Assembly: GCA_028292315.1 (NCBI GenBank)
Contig: JAQGMO010000193.1
Location: 1-34,213, forward strand
Reading direction: 5' to 3'
From: Herminiimonas sp.
GTDB taxonomy: Bacteria > Pseudomonadota > Gammaproteobacteria > Burkholderiales > Burkholderiaceae_D
Length of the DNA: 34,213 nt
How positions within the stretch are numbered: the stretch's first letter is position 1; every line of letters starts with the position of its first letter. The position numbers and the translations under genes were made by a program. Under the pieces are notes generated by a model. It was not told the origin of the DNA. It made no database searches and saw only the letters and a list, made by a program, of their open reading frames with translations. Shown piece by piece: positions 1 to 6,947 of this stretch.

Positions 1-53
1 TTGATTGGAAAATCGCTCGGATATTCGATCAGGCTGGGAGTCGGTTCGGCCAT
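1..53 (-). CDS. YbeD/DUF493 family protein, N-terminal fragment cut by window edge
   Basis: The ATG is at 53-51 on the minus strand and the frame runs open to the edge, giving MAEPTPSLIEYPSDFPI. The segment LIEYPSDFPI is the characteristic N-terminal signature of the small DUF493 (UPF0250/YbeD) family, which has a ferredoxin-like ACT-type fold and is poorly characterised. A purine-rich ribosome site (AAGGAAG) lies just upstream at about 65-58. In many Burkholderiales this gene lies between the D-amino-acid transaminase gene and lipB/lipA, so the lipoate genes would be expected just outside the window. Only 17 residues are visible, so the call rests on motif plus context. Confidence 0.7.
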   Translation of the reverse strand, partial: MAEPTPSLIEYPSDFPI

Positions 54-681
54 GGTTCTTCCTTCGTGTTCAGGGCATGCGCGCCGCTTGGTAAGTTGCG
101 TGCACCGGCGTAAATCGTTCCCGGCGCACCGATGCCGCCTCGGCCGCATGCGGGATGGCCGCTACATTGCCGATTTCAACCAAGTGCGACGAGCATGATG
201 CCGTCATTGATTGATGGTGAAACTGAAACCAGGCAGGTACGCCAAATTCTGGCAATGGGTAGCCGAACATGCCGGATATCCGCATCAACGGCGCGTCGCC
301 AAGCCTGCCGGGCAGATTATACGCCGTCAGGAGGCCACATGCGGTTCCGGTAAATTCTTGTCACTACAGGCAAAGATGGATGAATTTATGTAAGGGCGTG
401 GATCGAAAGCCGGTAACCGTTACTTAAACAAGGCAGATTGAAAATCTTTCTGCTCACTACCAGAATTCTCACCATGAATTTCCCACCGATTTTACGTCCG
501 CCAGTTGCCGCGCTGGCCCATCAGCCACAAGAAATACCGCGCCAAGGGCCATTACAACCCGTTTTGCGGCCGTTTCAACCGCATGGTCCTGCTCCGGTCG
601 ATTCAACCAGACCGGAAGAGGGTTCACTAGCGCACGCTGCACCTGAAGTGCGCAGCCGAAAAAGTTCCGGTGCAGCGCTGC
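54..681. other. Intergenic gap of about 630 bp without a convincing gene
   Basis: This gap separates the DUF493 gene from the transaminase gene on the same strand, where related genomes usually have a short spacer. Open frames are present on both strands (for example plus 211-393 and 438-1088). They lack a good ribosome site, match no recognised family, or run into dat on the opposite strand. A start-less plus frame at 478-630 has a basic, aromatic composition but no initiation codon. The gap may carry the DUF493 promoter or decayed sequence. Confidence 0.4.
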
Positions 682-1530
682 TCAGTCCGCTTTCGCCGCC
701 TGGTAAGCAGCATAAAGCTGTCGATACACCGGTCCCGGCTCGCCATTGCCGATCGGCTGGCCATCAATCCTGGCCACCGGGAGAATTTCCTTGGTGGCCG
801 ACGACAGCAGCACTTCATCGGCAGCAAGCACTTCAGCGCGCGAGATGCGGCGCGCCGCGAACGGTATATGCCGGGCCGCGCATAGTTCCTCGATCAGGCC
901 ATAACGGATGCCCTCGAGGATCAGGTTGTCCTTGGGCGGGCCCATCAGCATGCCTTCTTTTACGACCCAGACATTCGACGACGACGCCTCCGTCAGGAAA
1001 CCATCGCGGAACTGGATCGCTTCGATCGCGTCATTGTCGGCCGCGTGCTGGGCCGCCAGGACGTTCCCAAGCAGCGATACCGATTTGATTTCGCAACGCA
1101 GCCATCGCGTGTCTTCCATCGATACGCAGGCTACGCCTTTGGCGCGCACTTCCGCGGAGGGCAGCACCAGCGGGTTTGTCATGATGAAAACCGTCGGCGT
1201 CACGGCTTCCTTCGGAAAAGCATGCGCGCGTTTCGCCACGCCGCGCGTCACCTGCAGATAGGCCATCTGGTCATGCGCATCATGCGCCGTCACCACCCGG
1301 CCGATCAGTTCCATCCACTGCCCGCGCGTATGTGGATTTGCTATCCGGATCGCCGCCAGGCTGCGCTCCAGGCGCGCCATGTGCTGCTCGGCGCGAAACA
1401 TCCTGCCCTGGTAAATCGGAATGACTTCGTAGATGCCATCGCCGAAAATGAAACCGCGATCGAGTACCGGGATTTTTGCTTCGGACAGCGGCGTCAGCGC
1501 GCCGTTGAGGTAAACCAGTGGATCGTTCAT
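682..1530 (-). CDS. dat: D-amino-acid transaminase (PLP fold type IV)
   Basis: The 282-residue protein fits the class IV aminotransferase family (D-alanine aminotransferase, branched-chain transaminase, ADC lyase). The N-terminal segment with DRGFIFGDGIYEV (about 24-36) is the family hallmark. The PLP lysine is K149 in CEIKSVSLLGN, and E181 in LTEASSSNVW is the conserved cofactor-contacting glutamate. The enzyme interconverts D-alanine and 2-oxoacids with D-glutamate in the cytoplasm, feeding peptidoglycan precursors. It lies downstream of a D,D-carboxypeptidase gene on the same strand, which supports the D-amino-acid role, but a toxin-antitoxin pair separates them. A branched-chain or ADC-lyase activity cannot be excluded from sequence alone. 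The start is ATG at 1530, with only a weak GGGA-type ribosome site. Confidence 0.88.
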   Translation of the reverse strand: MNDPLVYLNGALTPLSEAKIPVLDRGFIFGDGIYEVIPIYQGRMFRAEQHMARLERSLAAIRIANPHTRGQWMELIGRVVTAHDAHDQMAYLQVTRGVAKRAHAFPKEAVTPTVFIMTNPLVLPSAEVRAKGVACVSMEDTRWLRCEIKSVSLLGNVLAAQHAADNDAIEAIQFRDGFLTEASSSNVWVVKEGMLMGPPKDNLILEGIRYGLIEELCAARHIPFAARRISRAEVLAADEVLLSSATKEILPVARIDGQPIGNGEPGPVYRQLYAAYQAAKAD

Positions 1531-1826
1531 GACAGTTTCCCGGTTGAATCAATGCCAGAGATTTTCACACAATCGGACCGGGCAGGTTATGCAAATAACG
1601 CATACTCATGTCGGTCAGAGCGGCTGGCTCGATTGCAGGGTGAACGACATTGCGTGGGCGGCCGAATTTGGTAGGTTGACCAATCAACAAAAAAATGGCG
1701 ATGCACAACCGGCGATGTACGGGGAAAACTACGCCGACTCCAACCGATTGTTTCAGCTTGACTGACCACTAGGAGCCTGCCAGGACTCTAAAAGAAATGT
1801 CCTTTATTTCAATTTAGGCATTTGCA
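1531..1826. other. Divergent intergenic region between dat and the TA operon
   Basis: About 300 bp lie between the dat start (minus) and the TA promoter (plus). It should hold the dat promoter, but no clear -35/-10 pair was found. The sequence becomes visibly AT-richer beyond about 1680, approaching the toxin-antitoxin module. Open frames here (1529-1765 plus, 1587-1769 minus) look like chance. Confidence 0.4.
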
Positions 1827-1855
1827 TTGACCTGGTCTAGTATATAGACTAGATT
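1827..1855 (+). promoter_or_regulatory. Predicted sigma-70 promoter of the TA operon
   Basis: A -35 TTGACC (1827-1832) and a -10 TAGATT (1850-1855) are separated by exactly 17 bp, about 30 bp upstream of the antitoxin ATG. The antitoxin ribosome site AAGGAG is at 1875-1880. Confidence 0.65.
1836..1853. promoter_or_regulatory. Operator-like inverted repeat in the TA promoter
   Basis: TCTAGT (1836-1841) and ACTAGA (1848-1853) form a perfect 6-bp inverted repeat around ATATAG. It covers the promoter spacer and overlaps the -10 box. Phd/YefM antitoxins commonly bind such palindromes to autorepress their operon, so this is the likely antitoxin site. Confidence 0.6.
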
Positions 1856-1885
1856 GATCGAAGTGATTTCCTTTAAGGAGTTGTA

Positions 1886-2122
1886 ATGCGGAAATATGGA
1901 GTTTATGAAGCGAAAACGAAGCTGCCTGATTTGATCAAGCAGGTTCAGCAAGGGGAGCGTGTCACGATCACGAATCGTGGCGAGCCTGTCGCGGACTTGG
2001 TTCCGAGCGCAAGCCGTTCTGCTCAGCAAACAAAAAATGCGATCTTGGCAATCCGGGCAATCCGTTCAGGAGTGACTACCGAGGCTGAATACAATGAAAT
2101 GCGTCTTAGGGGGCGGAGGTAG
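1886..2122 (+). CDS. Phd/YefM-type antitoxin
   Basis: The 78-residue protein begins with the Phd/YefM signature: YEAKTKLPDLIKQVQQGE followed by VTITNRGEPVADLVP. This is the N-terminal dimerisation and DNA-binding domain. The C-terminal stretch after about residue 45 is basic and would wrap and neutralise the toxin. In this family the antitoxin binds its own promoter, and a palindrome is present just upstream. A strong AAGGAG ribosome site precedes the ATG. The stop codon shares one base with the toxin's GTG start, so the two genes are translationally coupled. The module runs opposite to both flanking genes and is less GC-rich, suggesting acquisition by transfer. Confidence 0.88.
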   Translation: MRKYGVYEAKTKLPDLIKQVQQGERVTITNRGEPVADLVPSASRSAQQTKNAILAIRAIRSGVTTEAEYNEMRLRGRR

Positions 2123-2556
2123 TGGCTGGGGAATTTGTTCTGGATAACTCAGTCTCGATTCGCTGGGCGCTCCAAGATGGATCCGCTACTGACAGGGCAT
2201 ACGCTGATCAAGTGCTGGATTCGCTGGAAGGGTCCGCGGCCCTGGTGCCGGGACTTTGGTACACCGAGACGATCCATGTTCTGCGATGCTATGAAGACGA
2301 TGGCAAGTTGGGCGAATCCGCGTTGGAAGGTTTTGTCTATCATCTAGGGCAGTTGCCTATTAGCCTTGATCCAGCCTCACCGGCTGGAACACAGCTAGCC
2401 GTGGCAGCCGTCTCGCGTGAGTTCAAGTTGTCCGGGTATGACGCCCAGTACCTTGAGTTGGCACGGCGGCGCAATCTTCCAATTGCGACATTGGATAAAA
2501 ATTTGCGCAAAGCTGCCAAGAAAGCTGGCGTTCCGATATATCGGGTTTGCGCGTAA
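2122..2556 (+). CDS. vapC: PIN-domain toxin, VapC-like ribonuclease
   Basis: The 144-residue protein has the PIN-domain acidic set: D8 (LDNSV), E49 (WYTETIHVL), D107 (GYDAQYLELA) and D125 (ATLDKNL). These residues coordinate Mg2+/Mn2+ in VapC RNases, which typically cleave tRNA or rRNA and halt translation. All four are present, so the toxin looks intact. It starts at GTG 2122, with GGAGG only two bases upstream. That short spacing suggests translation mainly by coupling to the antitoxin cistron. The partner is a Phd/YefM antitoxin, a common pairing for PIN toxins. The RNA target cannot be read from sequence. Confidence 0.88.
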   Translation: MAGEFVLDNSVSIRWALQDGSATDRAYADQVLDSLEGSAALVPGLWYTETIHVLRCYEDDGKLGESALEGFVYHLGQLPISLDPASPAGTQLAVAAVSREFKLSGYDAQYLELARRRNLPIATLDKNLRKAAKKAGVPIYRVCA

Positions 2557-2567
2557 ATCCCCGTCGT

Positions 2568-2801
2568 TCAGGGCTTGTCCTTGCCCACATCGTTTTCCAG
2601 GCAGATAGCCGTCAAAGCGGGGATGGAGGTAATTCCATCCCCGCCAAAGGATTTGCCAACCTGGCTCTCCATCGTGTTTACGGGCCAGAAGCCATCGAAC
2701 TTGGCAAGTTCGCGCCAGGACTGATATACCGTTATGCCGATCAGGTTCGGATGACGGAGGCGACAAACACGAAGCGGCTGCAAGGCGAGAAACCGGTCCA
2801 T
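2568..2801 (-). CDS. Possible 77-residue hypothetical protein with a consensus ribosome site
   Basis: An ATG at 2801-2799 is preceded by AGGAGGTGAT (2817-2808), a perfect complement to the 16S rRNA 3' end at suitable spacing. The frame runs 77 codons to a stop at 2568. The product starts MDRFLALQPLRVCRLRHP, and I recognise no family. The last third is encoded across a long perfect hairpin (2617-2644), which may mean the real functional element is that repeat rather than protein. The ORF lies between the toxin and dacC, antisense to the toxin's downstream region. The only positive evidence is the ribosome site, so this is weak. Confidence 0.25.
   Translation of the reverse strand: MDRFLALQPLRVCRLRHPNLIGITVYQSWRELAKFDGFWPVNTMESQVGKSFGGDGITSIPALTAICLENDVGKDKP
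2617..2644. repeat. Perfect 11-bp inverted repeat (stem-loop) downstream of the toxin
   Basis: GCGGGGATGGA (2617-2627) and TCCATCCCCGC (2634-2644) form an exact 11-bp stem with a 6-nt loop, 60 bp after the toxin stop. No T-tract follows on either strand, so it is not a classical intrinsic terminator. It could still stabilise the TA mRNA end or be a remnant of a mobile repeat. Confidence 0.5.
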
Positions 2802-2925
2802 TCTGGCATCACCTCCTGCGCCCGAGGGGCCACCCTGGGCTGGCCGGCGCTGCCAGACTGTCCTCGGCTGTCGCATGTTTCGCTGCGCTGCCTTCTGCCG
2901 AGCAGACTCCTGGAGCCTGCCCCGC

Positions 2926-4071
2926 TTACTTCACCCACAAACGCATGGAATCCCAGGCGCGGCCGAAAATGCTGGCTTCATTTACCTGCTCCAGCGCCAG
3001 CACCGGCAATTCCGTCACGACTTTGCCGTCAGCCACCATCTTGAGCGTGCCGACCCGGGTGTTTTGCGCAATCGGCGCCACCAGCGGATCCTTGCGTTCG
3101 AGCACCGGCTTCATCTTGCTCGCTGTCCCTTTCGGCACCGTGACGTACACATCATGATTGAAGCCCAGCTTGACCTGGTTCTGGCTTCCCTTCCAGACTT
3201 GCGGCGTTTCCACCGCCTGGCCCTTGGCATACAGCTTCACCGTGTCGAAATTGAGAAAGCCCCAGTTCAACAGCTTTTGGCTTTCCTGCGCGCGGACCGA
3301 GTCGGACGCGGTGCCGAGCACCACCGACACCAGGCGGCGGTCGCTGCCGCCATTTGGCCTCCTGGCCGTTGAGATCAGACAGTAACCCGCAGCCTGGGTG
3401 TGGCCGGTCTTCATGCCGTCGACGGTCGGGTCCAGCCACAACAAGCGGTTGCGGTTCGGCTGCGTGATCTTGTTATAGGTGAAGCTCTTGCTTGCGTAAA
3501 TTTTGTATAGATCGGGAAAATCGTTGATCATCCGCGATGCCAGCACCGACAGGTCGCGCGCTGTCGAATAATTGTCCGGGCTCGGCAGTCCGTGCGCGTT
3601 GGCGAACCGGGTCGACTTCAGCCCCATGCGTTCAGCTTCGCGGTTCATCAATACAACGAACGCGTCTTCGGTGCCGGCCACGGCTTCCGCCAGCGCCACC
3701 GACGCATCATTGCCCGACTGGACGATCAGGCCGTACAGCAGGTCCTTGATCGAGACCGGCGTGGCCGGGTCGATGAACATCTTGGAACTCGAAGCGTCGA
3801 CTTTCCAGGCGCGTACCGACACATTGACCTTTTGTTCAAGGTCGAGCCTTTTCTCGGCGATGGCGGCGAACGCAAGGTAGGCGGTCATGATCTTGACCAG
3901 CGACGCCGGTTCGATCCGCATGTCGGGTTCCTGGGCGGCGACGATCTGGTTGCTGGTCGCGTCGAGCAGCAGCCACGATCTGGCGGCGATGGTCGGCGCG
4001 GGCAGGCTTTGGGCAAATGCCGCTGAAAGCGACAGGACGGTGGCGGCCAGCGCCGCAAATAATTTTTTCAT
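2926..4071 (-). CDS. dacC: D-alanyl-D-alanine carboxypeptidase (PBP5/6 type)
   Basis: The 381-residue protein is a peptidase S11 penicillin-binding protein. A signal peptide of about 20 residues ends AFA|Q. The three catalytic motifs are complete: SLVK (S57 nucleophile, K60), SGN (119-121) and KTG (221-223). The C-terminal half is the beta-rich PBP5 C domain, and the last residues (SIFGRAWDSMRLWVK) resemble the amphipathic helix that anchors these enzymes to the inner membrane. It trims the terminal D-alanine from peptidoglycan pentapeptides in the periplasm. The gene lies upstream of dat on the same strand, fitting D-alanine metabolism. Separating dacA from dacC by sequence alone is not reliable, so the symbol is provisional. 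Confidence 0.92.
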   Translation of the reverse strand: MKKLFAALAATVLSLSAAFAQSLPAPTIAARSWLLLDATSNQIVAAQEPDMRIEPASLVKIMTAYLAFAAIAEKRLDLEQKVNVSVRAWKVDASSSKMFIDPATPVSIKDLLYGLIVQSGNDASVALAEAVAGTEDAFVVLMNREAERMGLKSTRFANAHGLPSPDNYSTARDLSVLASRMINDFPDLYKIYASKSFTYNKITQPNRNRLLWLDPTVDGMKTGHTQAAGYCLISTARRPNGGSDRRLVSVVLGTASDSVRAQESQKLLNWGFLNFDTVKLYAKGQAVETPQVWKGSQNQVKLGFNHDVYVTVPKGTASKMKPVLERKDPLVAPIAQNTRVGTLKMVADGKVVTELPVLALEQVNEASIFGRAWDSMRLWVK

Positions 4072-4139
4072 TGGATTCAGGGTAGAGAGTCCCGGCGCCT
4101 TGGACGCGGGACCCGATTGAAAGACAGGACAAGCCTTGA

Positions 4140-4167
4140 ATTATAACGTCGCACGTCATGCCGGCAA
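4140..4167 (-). promoter_or_regulatory. Predicted dacC promoter
   Basis: On the minus strand TTGCCG (4167-4162) and a perfect TATAAT (4145-4140) are 16 bp apart, about 70 bp upstream of the dacC ATG. This would separate dacC from the hydrolase gene just upstream. Confidence 0.5.
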
Positions 4168-4177
4168 GGTTAAAAAT

Positions 4178-4819
4178 TCAGTTCGCCCGATGCCACATTT
4201 CGACTACAAGATTCTTGATATGTTGCAGCTTCCGATGAAAGAAATGATCGGCGCCGGGGATCACTATCACCGGCAGGTCTTGCGGCCGCGCCCAATCCAG
4301 CACCGCCGCGAGCGTAATCGTGTCATCCTGTTCGCCGTGAATCAGGATCGTATTGGCCGGTACGTCCGGCATGGCCCATTTGCCGGCGGCCGAACCGACC
4401 AGCACCAGCCGTTCGGCCGGCGCGCCTTCCGCCTGCAGGCGCTGCTGCAAGTGCGACTGCACGAAGGTCCCGAATGAAAAACCCGCCAGCGCGACCGGCA
4501 AGCCGGGGTATTGCTGCCGCATGTGGTTCAGCAGGAGCGCCATGTCATCGGTTTCGCCGCGGCCGGCGTCATGCTCGCCCTGCGAATTGCCGACGCCGCG
4601 AAAATTCATGCGCACCGCGACATAGCCGAGCGTGACGAAGGCCCGTGCCAGCGTCTGGGTTACCTTGTTGTCCATGGTGCCGCCATAGAGCGGATGGGGA
4701 TGCGCAATCAGCGCAATGCCGCGCGGCGCGGCAAATTGCGACGCATCGGGCAAGTCGAGCGCGCATTCGAGCGCGCCGGCCGCGCCCTGCAGCGCGAAGC
4801 GTTTGGTATGCACGTTCAT
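4178..4819 (-). CDS. Alpha/beta hydrolase (COG2945-like)
   Basis: The 213-residue protein is a compact alpha/beta hydrolase. The early HPHPLYGG (40-47) and NFRGVGNSQG (72-81) segments are typical of the small COG2945 group. The nucleophile is S115 in GFSFG, with an acid at D165 or D166 (HGEQDD) and H192 (GADHFFH). There is no signal peptide, so it is cytoplasmic. Its substrate is unknown; related proteins are loosely annotated as esterases or dienelactone hydrolase-like. The ATG lies one base after the ferredoxin stop codon, so the two are co-translated, probably in the long unit starting with the lipid transporter. Confidence 0.85.
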   Translation of the reverse strand: MNVHTKRFALQGAAGALECALDLPDASQFAAPRGIALIAHPHPLYGGTMDNKVTQTLARAFVTLGYVAVRMNFRGVGNSQGEHDAGRGETDDMALLLNHMRQQYPGLPVALAGFSFGTFVQSHLQQRLQAEGAPAERLVLVGSAAGKWAMPDVPANTILIHGEQDDTITLAAVLDWARPQDLPVIVIPGADHFFHRKLQHIKNLVVEMWHRAN

Positions 4820-4820
4820 G

Positions 4821-5138
4821 TCAGATTTTCAGGCGTTCAACAACTTTTCCATTGATCAGGTGCTCATCAATGATTTCATCGATGTCTTCCTTGTCGACAT
4901 AGGTGTACCAGGTGCCTTCCGGGTAGATCACCACCACCGGTCCTTCTTCGCAACGGTCCAGGCAGCCGGCCTTGTTGATGCGGACCTTGCCCTGGCCGTT
5001 CAGGCCGAGTTCCTTGACGCGGCGCTTGGCATGTTCCTGCGCGGCTTGCGCACCGCGATCGGCGCAGCACGGGCGTCCTTCCTCGCGCTGGTTCATGCAG
5101 AAAAATACATGATGTTTGTAATACGGCTTGTCGCTCAT
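4821..5138 (-). CDS. Thioredoxin-like [2Fe-2S] ferredoxin
   Basis: The 105-residue protein matches the thioredoxin-fold 2Fe-2S ferredoxins (COG3411, Aquifex Fd-like). The N-terminal HHVFFCMNQREEG carries C14, followed by C24/C25. A second pair is C59 and C63 in NKAGCLDRCEEGP. C14, one of C24/C25, C59 and C63 would ligate the cluster. The C-terminus VVVIYPEGTWY ... DIDEIIDEHL is typical. It is a cytoplasmic electron carrier, and the redox partner is not evident here. It is followed after one base by the hydrolase gene and preceded by vanZ with a 44-bp gap. Confidence 0.9.
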   Translation of the reverse strand: MSDKPYYKHHVFFCMNQREEGRPCCADRGAQAAQEHAKRRVKELGLNGQGKVRINKAGCLDRCEEGPVVVIYPEGTWYTYVDKEDIDEIIDEHLINGKVVERLKI

Positions 5139-5182
5139 GGGGAAACTCGTTTTCGGTTACAGGCTTGCATGATACACCCGGC

Positions 5183-6310
5183 TCAGACTTGCTTCACGCG
5201 GTGCACCGGATGGTACAGGAACCAAAGCGTAAAAAAAGGCCACAGCAGCGACAGGAATTGTGCCGCGCCATTGAAGTTGAGAAATTTGCCCTGCACCCAG
5301 TCTTGCAAAGTTGATACGAAATACGGATTGGCCGGCGCGATGTTCACGACGATCAGGCTGGTGATCAGGGCCAGCGCCGCAACCCGGCGCTGCGCCACCG
5401 GCGGCGCGAAGCCCAGGCCGGCGAGCATGATCGCGCCGATCACAATGCCGCCCTCGGCGCCCGGCGTCACCCAGGCGAACGCGTTCTCCGGCGAGAACAG
5501 GAGCGCGCTGGCCAGAGTCCTGACCGCGACGGCTGCGCCGACCAGCACCAGCGCCAGCACGAATTTCGGCGCCCGCTCACGTAGCAGGCATAACAGCGTC
5601 AGCACGGCGCCCGTTAGTCCGCAGGCGGTGATGATGGTCTCGGATAGCCAATACTGTTCTGCGCTCAGCTCTGTCTCGCGCAGCAGCAGGGCGCCCAGGT
5701 CGACCGGGGTGGACCACCAGTTCGATAGCCATTCCGACAGGATCGGCAGCAGCTGACCGTGTCCCAGCCAGTAGCTTTGCGGATAAATCTGCGCCAGCGG
5801 CCACAGCCCGAGAACGATCAGTCCGCGGCTTGCCTCATGTGTAAACCAGCGCCGCCGCACCAGCAGGAAGCGGCTTTCCTCGAGAAATATACGGGTCAGC
5901 AGCACGCCGGCCACGGCGCCGATGGCGATGCCGCCGACGTTGGTGAACAGATCAAGATTGGAGGCGACCCGGCTGGGCAGGAAATTCTGAACCGCTTCCA
6001 TCGTTCCGGATAGCAGAATGCCGATTACGATGGCGCACAGCACCGCCGCGGCGCGCCGCAGATGCGGATAAAAAGAAAATACCAGCAGCGTGCCGAAGGG
6101 GATATATCCGACAATATTGGTTGCCACATCGAACACGGTCCAGTAATACGGCAGCGGGGCCGACAAGTACGCGAACGGCGCGGTGCCATTGCTGCGCCAT
6201 CCTGAAAACGGATACCAGCTGGCGTAAATAATCAACAGCCAGTAAAACACCAGCCCGATACGGGCGAAGACCGATGCGCTGGCAGCGCGTGCCGATGGGG
6301 TTGCGGCCAT
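5183..6310 (-). CDS. VanZ-like membrane protein
   Basis: The 375-residue protein has many hydrophobic segments. The VanZ core lies at about residues 60-140: TNIVGYIPFG, then E105, Q108, R114, D120 and N124 in the pattern ExxQxFLPxRxxSxxDxxxNxxG. VanZ from Enterococcus gives low-level teicoplanin resistance; the proteobacterial homologues are of unknown function. At 375 residues it is longer than minimal VanZ proteins, with a C-terminal half of further membrane segments. The ATG overlaps the stop of the upstream lipoprotein gene (TAATG), so it is coupled to the lipid-transport operon. A cell-envelope role is inferred from that. Confidence 0.82.
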   Translation of the reverse strand: MAATPSARAASASVFARIGLVFYWLLIIYASWYPFSGWRSNGTAPFAYLSAPLPYYWTVFDVATNIVGYIPFGTLLVFSFYPHLRRAAAVLCAIVIGILLSGTMEAVQNFLPSRVASNLDLFTNVGGIAIGAVAGVLLTRIFLEESRFLLVRRRWFTHEASRGLIVLGLWPLAQIYPQSYWLGHGQLLPILSEWLSNWWSTPVDLGALLLRETELSAEQYWLSETIITACGLTGAVLTLLCLLRERAPKFVLALVLVGAAVAVRTLASALLFSPENAFAWVTPGAEGGIVIGAIMLAGLGFAPPVAQRRVAALALITSLIVVNIAPANPYFVSTLQDWVQGKFLNFNGAAQFLSLLWPFFTLWFLYHPVHRVKQV

Positions 6311-6927
6311 TATTTTTTCAAGGGAAGACCCGCCAGCCAGGCAATGATTTCAGCGATCGCGGCATCGCTCGCTTCGGAAAGCGCGCGCACGCCGCCGGCC
6401 GCGTCGGCGCTTTGCGCGGCCACCTGCTTGCTGAAGGTTCTATGCGCCACCAGCGTGCGGTTGTTCAGCACCGCGACGCGCATCGTGACCTGCGCGCTGC
6501 TTTGGCCGGGGCTGTCGAAACGCTGCATGAATTCATCGGTTTCAATCCGCACCACCGGCACATTGGTGGCGCCGTCGGAGGCGGACAGCACGGCGCCGCC
6601 GGCTTGCCCCATCCGTGATTTTAGGCGCTGCGCGAACAACTGGGCCGGCGGCGTGTTCCAGCGGCTGCCCGCGTAAGGCCGCGGCTCGTGGTCATTCGCA
6701 TAGCTCAGGCGATAATACATGATCGGTGAATCGAGCCAGGCCGGCGCATCGATTTCCGCGATGGCCAGCGGCGGCAGCCCTGCCGCCGGCGCAACGGCTC
6801 GCGCGGTGTGCGTCGAGCCAAGGTCATAGAACGCCAGAGATGCCTGCTGACCAGTCGCGCAAGCGCCGAGCAGGCCGGAACCGAGCATGACCAAAACCAG
6901 GGGGAGTGCACGGGAAATCTTTTTCAT
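6310..6927 (-). CDS. ABC-type transport auxiliary lipoprotein (PqiC-like)
   Basis: The 205-residue protein has a lipoprotein signal with lipobox LLGAC and acylated C23. Residues 30-200 resemble the ABC_trans_aux family: YDLGS near the start, then PAWLDSPIMYYRL and W(N)TPPAQLFAQRL. Such lipoproteins (PqiC, YmbA) sit at the outer membrane and work with MCE-domain proteins in lipid movement between membranes. It follows the MCE gene by 20 bp and overlaps the vanZ start by one base. Residue +2 is alanine, with no Asp, consistent with outer-membrane sorting. Confidence 0.85.
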   Translation of the reverse strand: MKKISRALPLVLVMLGSGLLGACATGQQASLAFYDLGSTHTARAVAPAAGLPPLAIAEIDAPAWLDSPIMYYRLSYANDHEPRPYAGSRWNTPPAQLFAQRLKSRMGQAGGAVLSASDGATNVPVVRIETDEFMQRFDSPGQSSAQVTMRVAVLNNRTLVAHRTFSKQVAAQSADAAGGVRALSEASDAAIAEIIAWLAGLPLKK

Positions 6928-6947
6928 AATGACCTTGAAGAGTTTGC

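Noticed and set aside
211-393. 60-codon plus-strand frame in the left gap
   Set aside because: No recognisable family and no ribosome site at good spacing; possibly decayed sequence but unsupported.
478-630. Plus-strand frame with a basic aromatic peptide (HKKYRAKGHYNPFCGRFNRM)
   Set aside because: A stop codon directly precedes it and no ATG or ribosome site is available near its start.
438-1088. Long plus-strand open frame of 216 codons
   Set aside because: Most of it is antisense to dat, whose product has clear catalytic residues; the frame is Pro/Arg-rich as expected of a GC-rich shadow.
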